In this document: positions 1 to 6,206 of the stretch, in pieces
Numbering within the stretch: the stretch's first letter is position 1
How the letters are laid out: the number at the start of each line of letters is the position of its first letter
Assembly: GCA_003354225.1 (NCBI GenBank)
Contig: PIVH01000146.1
Coordinates: 1 to 7,523 of the forward strand
Direction of reading: 5' to 3'
DNA from: Globobulimina sp.
Lineage: Eukaryota; Foraminifera; Rotaliida
DNA length: 7,523 nucleotides
Notes under the pieces: generated by a model
Told to the model about the DNA's origin: nothing
Databases searched by the model: none
What the model saw: only the letters and a program-made list of their open reading frames with translations
Program-made: the position numbers and the translations under genes

Positions 1-366
1 AAATGCATTGTTCCATAATTTATGATTGTGAGCTATTTGACTTAGTAGCAATAAATGATTATGATCTCTCGGTACTGTATATAGCGGTGATTTTGATCTG
101 TTTTCATAAATGAATTGTTGAACATGTCTCAAATCATCAAATATTAGTTGTTCATTATTGTTGTCCTTTGGTAATTTATTTAATATTTCATCGTTCAACT
201 TATCAAACAACACTGCATTATTTACATTGACTTCCTTTTCAATGATTTTATTGTTTTCGAAATGAGAATAGAGTTGTTTTTCCAAATCAGTCAGTTCATT
301 ACCAGTGAATGATGGTGATTCCTGCATTTGTGATTTCTTTTCATCCATTTGACAAGCTTCTGCCAT
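1..366 (-). CDS. N-terminal part of an unrecognised protein, runs off the left edge
   Basis: Reading the minus strand from the ATG at 366-364 gives 122 codons with no stop up to base 1, so the gene continues beyond the window. A TAA at 372-370 lies in frame two codons upstream, so this is the first possible Met, and it has a G at +4 (ATGG). The first ~45 residues are polar and acidic (start MAEACQMDEKK) and look disordered. From about residue 60 the sequence looks helical, with FDDLRHVQQFIYENR and then LLLLSQIAHNHKLWNNAF at the cut edge. That last stretch could be the first helix of a helical-repeat or other alpha domain, but this is only an impression. Product not recognised. The gene is divergent from the large Cys-rich gene and its ATG is only 49 bp away. 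An intron within the visible part cannot be excluded, but none is needed. Confidence 0.65.
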   Translation of the reverse strand, partial: MAEACQMDEKKSQMQESPSFTGNELTDLEKQLYSHFENNKIIEKEVNVNNAVLFDKLNDEILNKLPKDNNNEQLIFDDLRHVQQFIYENRSKSPLYTVPRDHNHLLLLSQIAHNHKLWNNAF

Positions 367-415
367 GGATTAATTAATGTGATTTTAAAGTAACTGAACT
401 GGTCAAGTGGTCACC
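367..415. promoter_or_regulatory. 49-bp divergent intergenic region, probable shared promoter or 5' UTR
   Basis: Only 49 bp separate the ATG of the minus-strand gene from the ATG of the plus-strand gene. The stretch holds a perfect palindrome ATTAATTAAT (369-378), the palindrome TTTAAA (384-389), and a direct repeat of GGTCA (401-405 and 409-413). Both 5' UTRs and any core promoter must either fit here or extend into the opposite gene. No canonical TATA box can be assigned with confidence. A shared bidirectional promoter is inferred from spacing alone. Confidence 0.45.
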
Positions 416-3400
416 ATGTCAGCGCTGGAGAGTAAGCAAAATAATATTGATTTTCTACGCAAAGTGTATCATCATACAATTATAATATTAGAATGTTGCA
501 TTAAATCCGAGCAAATGAAAAAGAAATGCATCAAAATAAAACTAACCACACCATATGATTTAGGTGAAAATTTATCATCGATATTATATCGAATACCAAA
601 GAAATTTAAATTTTTAGCAGATAAAAATACAAATGAATGGGGATTATGTATTCATGGTATATTTATTGATAAAAAAGATACGTATACATTTGGTAAATTA
701 CTGGCATCCGTCAAACCAATCCCAACCATCAAAATTATAGAGATTGTTAAGTAAATTATAGCCATACAAAAATATATAATATGTCAACTATTTTATATAC
801 AGAAACAGAAGCAATTTGGCATTGAATATGGTGATTCCACGTTGGTTTGGAGTCCATCAAAAACAGAGGCTGCAGAATGGGAGAATAATTATTTACAGTT
901 ATTACACGAAATAATGACAACATATAAATTAAAAGAAGAAAGTTTTGACATTAAAGATGAAGATGAATGTCAAATTGATTGTGGTGACGATCTAAAACCT
1001 GTTTGGAATTCGTTAATAATTAATCAAAATTCAAATATTGCAATTCTAAAAATTATAATTATAAATGAGCAAAATATAAACGATGCGATGAATCTTTTGA
1101 TCGATGATATGTCGGAAAACGAGATAAATAATCTTCGAGCTATTGTTATTACACCCGATGTCTCACAAATATCACAAGAAGACGCACCAAGCCAAATGCT
1201 AGAAATTGAAAGAAATATCAAAATATATCACGATGAATTTGCCAGATATTGTTTGGATATGGTGAATCATGATATTTTTAGCTCATTTCCACTGCCAACC
1301 ACTGCCAACACGTCACTTGAAGATATGAAAGAATTTGAAATGTATTCTACTGATTTGGTAAAATATGATATTTATAATTTACAAATTATATCCAATTTTA
1401 TCCGTAATGCTCCGTGTTGTTTATTATTTGATTTATTTCAGCCATATTTTAACAAATTATTGACGGTGAATACACAAAATAAATTAGAAAATGGTTTGTT
1501 ATCAAATGGTATAAATGGACAAACACTTATTTTTGTTGATAAATGTTGTTTAAATGAAATGGGTATATTTGGAAATAGAACACAAAATATTATATTAAAT
1601 GCAATCAATCAAATTTATTTTATATTCAATACCGGTCATGATTTTACTTTTGATTTAATAGATAAATATTTAACAAATAAATTATATAAAAGTGTAACAC
1701 AAAAGAAATTACAAAATGCTTTGAAATCATATCGTGTTAATGGCGAAACACTGATGTTTATTGGCTGTAAATGGCTGCAAAAGTATGCAAATATAACCAT
1801 TGCATGGACCCAAAATGATATCTTGAATGCAATTGATGAGATATTTAATTATCACACATTTTCCGCATACATTTCAACGTATCCTCTATTAAGACCTTAT
1901 CAGCACTTATTTATTCGCCATAAAATTGATTTAAAAAAATTCAAAAATAATTGTAATTTTGTTAAATTTTATAATCGGATTGGTATAACAAACAGATACA
2001 TTATAAACCAATTTAAACAAATATTTCCAATGTCATTTAAATGCAGAACTCAGTGTTGTGATTGTAAACAAGTTATTGTATTAGGTGCAAAATACGAATC
2101 TCTCCGAAAAACCGTATATTACAAAGCAAATACACATGCATTAAACAGCAAATATAAACACACAAAATATCAACTCATTTATGGTGAATATGTACGACTG
2201 TTTTGTGCATGGTGTATACAAAAATCCCACTTTGTTTTTACAAAAAAATGTCGAGTTATAAGTTGCCAAAATATTGATGTCGAAACAATTTGTTTTAATC
2301 ATGCACAATGTACGCATTGTGAAAAAAGAGGCATTACAAACAAATGTGGCATATGCAAATTAGAGTTATGTGGAAATTGTTTATTTGATTTGGATGGATT
2401 TGCAGCAGCAAAATGCGAAGCATGTATAGAGAAACAAGAGAGAAATGAGTTAAACAATATTTTATCCACTGCGTTTTACTGGGAACACATTGCATTAATA
2501 GTGGCGGAGTATGGTGTCGGAGTTATTGTGAATTGTTGTAATATGGCCTGTAATGAAGAAATTGCGTTTGATAATAAGGTACAATATCACATACAAAAGG
2601 ATTACAAACAGGATGAGATTTATTATTATGAACCAACCTATTTTTCAGAGAATCGACAAACTGTACGAGTCAACAATGCACAAATTAGAATATTTTGTGC
2701 TGATTGTACTACACATTATGTTCATATATGTAAATGGTGTGAGTCTAAAGATATTGATAAATATTGTGGACATCATCCAGGTTGTGATAAATGTCAAAAG
2801 TCAGCAAAATATGCTTCTCGGTTTGTTAAATGCAGCAAATGCCATCAACTGTTCTGTAAACAATGTTGTATTTGTATGGAAGAGTCAAGCAATGAATGTT
2901 ATTGCGAAGAATGTGTTGTTAACAATGAATATCAGAGTTTACGTAAATCATTATCAAATATAATAAGTTTGCCGGAGTCCGTTATTCGCGTTTTAATAGA
3001 ATTCTGTATTGGATATGCAATACGATGCTGTAATGCCGAGAAGGTGGTAATACGAGGCTGTAATTCTGTATTGGATTTGCAATACGAAGAATGTGGTAAT
3101 TTGGTTGAATTAGCGAATATGTTTCAATTTAAAAATAAAAAAGACAATAATAGTGATAAAATATATTATTATGAACCTCAATATTCAAAACCAAATAAGC
3201 CGACGGCATTTATTGATGGTAAACAATTACGAATATTTTGTAACCAGTGCACTTTATTTAAATTAACAAAATGTAAATGCCTCCAAAACCAGGAAACTGG
3301 AAATAGTGAATGTGGAAATCACCATTTATGTAAGAAGTGTGGCGCTGTAATATGGCGTCACTCCGTTTGTAAAGATTGTAAAGAACATTTTTGTAATGAT

Positions 3401-5905
3401 TGTTTAGTTGAATATCGTGGCAAAAGATGTGAAGATTGTGTCAATAACAAAGAAGTAAATGAGATGGCTGATATTATACATAATGCATTAAGGTCAATAT
3501 ATATGTTTGAGGTTTTTTTTGTGCCGAATGATAAAATATATTTGATTGCCAACACAATCGCAAGTTATGGGGTTGGTTATATTGTTAAATGTGGCAATTC
3601 CAAGACATGTCCAAGCAATGTTATTATTTTTGATAACAACTCGCAAATGTATGCTAAAAAAGATTATAACAACTCACAAATTTACTATTATGAAGGACAA
3701 TATTTTGATGAAAATAGAACATCCGCATTAATAAATAATCGTCGATTACGCATATTTTGTAATTATTGTACCACGCATTTAGTCCGCCAATGTTGTGTAC
3801 CATTCTGTAACAGAAAAGATTCAGTTGCTGTCTGCGCACTGCATCCAGTGTGTCATAAATGTGCGAGTGGTGTGTCGGAAAAAAACGATGAACTTAAATG
3901 TTGTCGTCGTTGTAGGAAATCATTTTGTGCAGATTGTTGCATTACGTCCATTGACTATATGAGAATGAGAGTCATGTGCTATTATTGTGAGTCATGTGCG
4001 GTTGAAATGGAAAAAAATGAAATAATTGATGTGTTGTTGAATGTATTAAAAAATGTTGTTGATGAATATATTATTGGTGTTGTAACAGATTATTGCATTG
4101 GTTATGTGTTTAAATGTGGTAATAATTATGACCAATGCGAGAATGATATAATATTTGACAACAGATTTAAATTTAAAAAGGAACATGATAGGAATGACGA
4201 AAAAATATATTATTATTCAATTAACTCCAAACATGTAACAGGAAATAAGCAAACAGTCAACGATCCAACAGAGAAGAATCATAAATTGCGAATATTTTGT
4301 TCAAAATGTACAGGTATTCGGCTGTCAGTCTGTCTGAAGAATGCTCAATGTATCCATAAAGAATGTGGAATGTATCCAATATGTGACAATCATCCAAAAT
4401 GTAAATCATGTCATAGTAATAGTCGGTATGCATTGTCAAAATGTAATATATGTCTCGATTTTTTTTGTAGACACTGCAGATATGAGAATTCATCAACGTG
4501 TAAATCATGTGTTACAAAGCAAGAAATCAATGAATTGCGTAATATCATATGTGAGGCATTGAAAACATTAAAATATATGCTTGAGAGTTATAATATATCG
4601 TTGCTTATTGCTGAATATTGCGTTGGTTTCGTATTTAAATGTGGTAATTTAAAGGATAACTGTGATACAAAGATAATATTTGATAATAAATTTCAATTTC
4701 ATTCACGTAAAGACTGTGAGAATCGCGCAATAAACTATTATGAAGTTGAATATTTAGCAGCCAACAGACCAACCATTTGTTTGCCAGATAATACTAAAAG
4801 ACGGTTTCGAATATTTTGTAATGAGTGCTCATCAAATAAGATGGTGCGATGTCCTGATTGTTGGCGAAGAGTGGATGTTTTACCGATATGTGGGCGACAT
4901 CCAATTTGTAGTAACTGTGATAAAAAAGTGTTGCGTTCGGGAATAATAAATTGTTGTATCTGCTTTGAATCTTATTGTGAAAGTTGTTGTTATTCGCTTG
5001 GCTATGACGAGAATGTTATTTATTGCAAAGTTTGTCTGAAGAACGTTGGTTATGAGGAGTTATACGGCGCCATTTATGCAATAATACGTAGATTAGGTTT
5101 AGGTTTTGATATAAATATTATTGGCATTATGATGGATTATTGCATGGGATTTGCCTTTGAATGCGGTAATGTCGAAAGAAAGTGTGAAAATGATATTATT
5201 TTTGAAAATATGTTTCAATTTGGAAAAAAACACGATTTTACTATGCAAAAAGTATATTATTATCAAGTGAAATATGCGCGACATAATAAAGCAACAATAT
5301 CAATGGATAATAAATTGTATAGAATATTTTGTGTAAACTGTACGAAGAGAATTAAAAAATGTCGCGGATGTTATCAAAATAAAGAATCGGGTGAGATATC
5401 AGAATGTTGTGATCATCCAATATGTTCAAAATGTAATCAAATTATGTTTGCTTCGGAGACAAAATGTAAGAGTTGTTTCAAATATTTCTGTTATCCGCAA
5501 TGTTGTATTGATATTGTTGGAAGATGTTATTGTATGCAATGTGCCATAAATAAAGAATTTAACGATTTAATTGAATGTATAGCAAATTCGCAGTTAATAT
5601 TAAAGGTAAATATGGATAGTGAAATTATAACTGTTTTGGCAGAGTATAGTGTCGGACTTATATTTCAATGTTGTAATAATATTCAGAAATGTAAGAAGAA
5701 AATCATTATTGATAATATTTGGCAATTTAAAAAGAAAATAAATTATGAAAATAAAACAATAAAATATCGATATTTATCAAACATAGTTAAACGAAAAAGA
5801 AATAAAAGAGTAAAATTAATGAATAATAAACGATTAGTAATTTTATGTAATGGTTGTTGTTTGGAATATAGATATATTAATAAACGCGGTGCATTGATTC
5901 GGTAA
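416..5905 (+). CDS. 1810-aa multidomain protein: SAM-like domains plus eight-copy Cys/His-rich zinc-module array (two exons, 416-745 and 803-5905)
   Basis: Start: the ATG at 416 (context CACCATG) is the first Met after an in-frame TGA at 395-397; the upstream GTG at 407 and the TTG at 842 are not credible eukaryotic starts. Exon 1 encodes 110 residues and exon 2 encodes 1700, joined in phase 0. Order in the protein: possible beta-grasp segment (~36-115); acidic PB1-like motif (~158-177, DEDECQIDCGDDL); three SAM-like domains (~318-385, 388-460, 461-519), the first two convincing (GINGQTL, then MGIFGNRTQNII); and eight tandem Cys/His-rich modules (~520-1810), the last one half-length. The tail is basic (KRKRNKR, 5789-5809), a possible nuclear signal. 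No signal peptide or membrane segment is seen, so a cytosolic or nuclear location is likely. RING-like spacing suggests a ubiquitin-related or adaptor scaffold, which is inference; catalytic E3 activity is not shown. Several out-of-frame micro-duplications lie inside it. Confidence 0.8.
746..802 (+). other. Probable 57-nt spliceosomal intron (3n, contains the in-frame TAA)
   Basis: Donor GTTAAG at 746-751 and acceptor TATACAG ending at 802 remove 57 nt in phase 0. Exon 1 (ending KIIEI) joins to KQKQFGIEYGDST and then the long frame. The only stop removed is TAA at 752-754; both flanking frames are already the same frame, and the 87 nt from 755 to 841 are also open. The intron is AT-rich with a pyrimidine-leaning end (CTATTTTATATACAG) and a weak branch-point candidate TCAAC (784-788). 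Acceptors at 808 or 811 would also stay in frame. A different donor, GTAAAT at 751, would need the poor acceptor at 852. TAA is unlikely to be a sense codon here because 1687 consecutive codons downstream avoid it. Confidence 0.7.
1289..1308 (+). repeat. Perfect 10-bp tandem duplication, out of frame
   Basis: The unit CCACTGCCAA occurs twice in direct succession (1289-1298, 1299-1308) inside the linker before the SAM-like region. It is read first as PLP and then as TTAN, so the copies sit in different frames. The stretch is a polar, probably disordered linker where length change should be tolerated. Confidence 0.6.
1424..2029 (+). other. Coding segment for three consecutive SAM-like domains of the large protein
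   Basis: SAM-like 1 (1424-1627) contains NGINGQTLIFVDKCCL followed by NEMGIFGNRTQNIILNAI. This matches the SAM pattern of GIdGexLL, a short helix, then lGIxxxGxRxxILxAI. SAM-like 2 (1634-1852) repeats it with YRVNGETLMFIGCKWL and ITIAWTQNDILNAIDEI. SAM-like 3 (1853-2029) is weaker, with IDLKKF, FYNRIGITNRYIINQFKQIF and no clear GxxL loop. SAM domains are known to form homo- or hetero-oligomers, sometimes polymers. Tandem copies placed before a zinc-module array suggest an assembly function, which is inferred rather than shown. Confidence 0.6.
3000..3100 (+). repeat. 62-nt tandem duplication read in two different frames (module R2)
   Basis: The 26 nt at 3000-3025 recur at 3062-3087 with a single mismatch (offset 62). 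Part of the remainder recurs too: 3039-3051 matches 3088-3100 at 12 of 13. An inner 16-nt repeat (3019-3034 and 3049-3064, 15 of 16) is in frame and gives IRCCN and IRGCN. The first copy reads FCIGYAIR; the second is shifted and reads NSVLDLQYEE. Relative to a simple module junction, 62 nt plus one extra nt near 3086-3091 adds exactly 21 codons. That explains why R2 has 188 residues where its neighbours have 164-175. Confidence 0.8.
3633..3681 (+). repeat. In-frame 33-nt-offset repeat in module R3
   Basis: The 16 nt at 3633-3648 recur at 3666-3681 with one mismatch, at an offset of 33 nt (11 codons). They encode DNNSQ and YNNSQ, on either side of MYAKKD, just before the IYYYE motif. Other modules do not show the NNSQ pair, so this looks like a local duplication or a short sequence transfer specific to R3. 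Confidence 0.5.
4335..4378 (+). repeat. 22-nt out-of-frame tandem duplication (module R4)
   Basis: Bases 4335-4356 and 4357-4378 are directly adjacent and match at 18 of 22 positions; both end AATGTATCCA. Because 22 is not a multiple of three, the first copy is read as LKNAQCIH and the second as KECGMYPI. It lies in the RING-like block of R4, just before CDNHPKCKSC, and gives this module an extra Cys-containing loop. Confidence 0.65.
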
Positions 5906-5949
5906 ATTGCTTTACTTAATTTGTTCATTTTGGTTTGACAAAAGTGACC

Positions 5950-5955
5950 AATAAA
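5950..5955 (+). terminator. Candidate polyadenylation signal AATAAA of the large gene
   Basis: AATAAA begins 45 nt after the TAA at 5903-5905 and is followed by a T-rich stretch. A second copy lies at 6012-6017. The hexamer is frequent by chance in DNA this AT-rich, so the assignment rests on position only. Confidence 0.35.
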
Positions 5956-5980
5956 CAGATTACATTTTTTCACAGTTGCA

Positions 5981-6066
5981 AAATCTATACATATTAATAT
6001 TAAAATATAATAATAAATTATATGCGCATGCCGCAAGTTTATAGTGCTGGCTAAATCTATGCATAT
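5981..6066 (+). repeat. 14-bp imperfect direct repeat in the intergenic region
   Basis: AAATCTATACATAT (5981-5994) and AAATCTATGCATAT (6053-6066) differ at one base and are 72 bp apart. The second is followed by a palindromic context (ATGCAT, CATATG). It could be a paired factor-binding site upstream of the SAM gene or chance similarity in AT-rich DNA. Confidence 0.4.
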
Positions 6067-6206
6067 GTTCATCCCTTTTTTTATCATATGTTTCCAGTTA
6101 CGTTGAATATGATTCTTATCAATTACTCTTCGTGGGAACTGTTTCAAATACAATTATTTACTTTCCTTGATAAAAAAAACCTGTACTTTAATATCGGAGA
6201 GCCCTA

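Larger units (their letters stand above)
2030..5902 (+). repeat. Array of seven full and one half Cys/His-rich modules (164-188 aa each) in the large protein
   Basis: Module limits by nucleotide: R0 2030-2521, R1 2522-3013, R2 3014-3577, R3 3578-4102, R4 4103-4627, R5 4628-5149, R6 5150-5656, half-module R7 5657-5902. Each full module has site A: a CGN/CCN motif, a further Cys, IIFDN, QF, IYYYE, then RIFCxxC. Next comes a RING-like block: C-x2-C (looser in R0, R2, R3 and R4), about 8-15 residues, C-x2-H-x2-C-x2-C (as in CGRHPICSNC), about 8-14 residues, C-x2-C-x4-C-x2-C (usually FC), and a final C-x2-C. The His is present in all seven full modules. A helix of about 35 residues ends in a signature such as IAEYCVGF and leads into the next module. 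R7 keeps site A only. The copies are diverged at DNA level, so the array is old. Confidence 0.85.
5906..6206. other. Intergenic region between the two plus-strand genes, 301 bp
   Basis: It holds the 3' end of the large gene and the 5' flank of the SAM gene. No convincing coding frame is seen. Continuing the large gene's frame past its TAA gives only a short stretch before a TGA and no further Cys-rich module, so the array truly stops. Other contents are AATAAA motifs (5950-5955, 6012-6017), a 14-bp imperfect direct repeat, small palindromes (ATGCGCAT 6022-6029, GCATGC 6026-6031), and an A8 run a few bases before position 6181. An in-frame TAA at 6189-6191 closes the frame ahead of the ATG at 6207. 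Confidence 0.6.

Noticed and set aside
407-409. GTG as the start of the first exon
   Set aside because: An ATG in good context lies nine bases downstream at 416, after an in-frame TGA at 395.
401-413. GGTCA-N3-GGTCA as a nuclear-receptor-type response element
   Set aside because: There is no reason to expect that factor family here. A 5-bp repeat in a 49-bp gap is easily chance, so it is recorded only as a repeat.
752-754. TAA as a reassigned sense codon or a programmed readthrough site
   Set aside because: The downstream 1687 codons contain no TAA, TAG or TGA despite extreme AT richness, so TAA acts as a stop. A well-formed 3n intron explains the single stop more simply, though readthrough is not formally excluded.
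842-844. TTG as the start codon of a separate 1687-aa protein
   Set aside because: A TTG start is not expected in a nuclear gene. The frame is open upstream to 755 and joins the ATG-started exon once the intron is removed.
751-852. Alternative intron with donor GTAAAT at 751 and acceptor at 852
   Set aside because: It keeps the frame only with an acceptor (TTTGGAG) that lacks a pyrimidine tract, and it would delete plausible coding sequence. The 746-802 intron is better on both ends.
2553-2963. 136-codon plus-strand frame inside module R1
   Set aside because: It is an alternate-frame shadow of the Cys-rich coding sequence. The module pattern is conserved only in the main frame.
2030-5902. 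CRISPR-like or satellite DNA repeat
   Set aside because: The periodicity of about 0.5 kb is protein-level. The DNA of the copies is well diverged and fully coding.
416-5905. Viral or bacterial origin of the large gene
   Set aside because: A spliceosomal-type intron, SAM and RING-like domains, and eukaryote-style signals favour a protist nuclear gene. No viral hallmark gene is present in the window.
5743-6153. 136-codon minus-strand open frame overlapping the end of the large gene and the intergenic region
   Set aside because: It begins with TTG, its first ATG is more than 20 codons in, half of it is antisense to the zinc-module gene, and it shows no recognisable motif. It is a low-complexity AT-rich frame.
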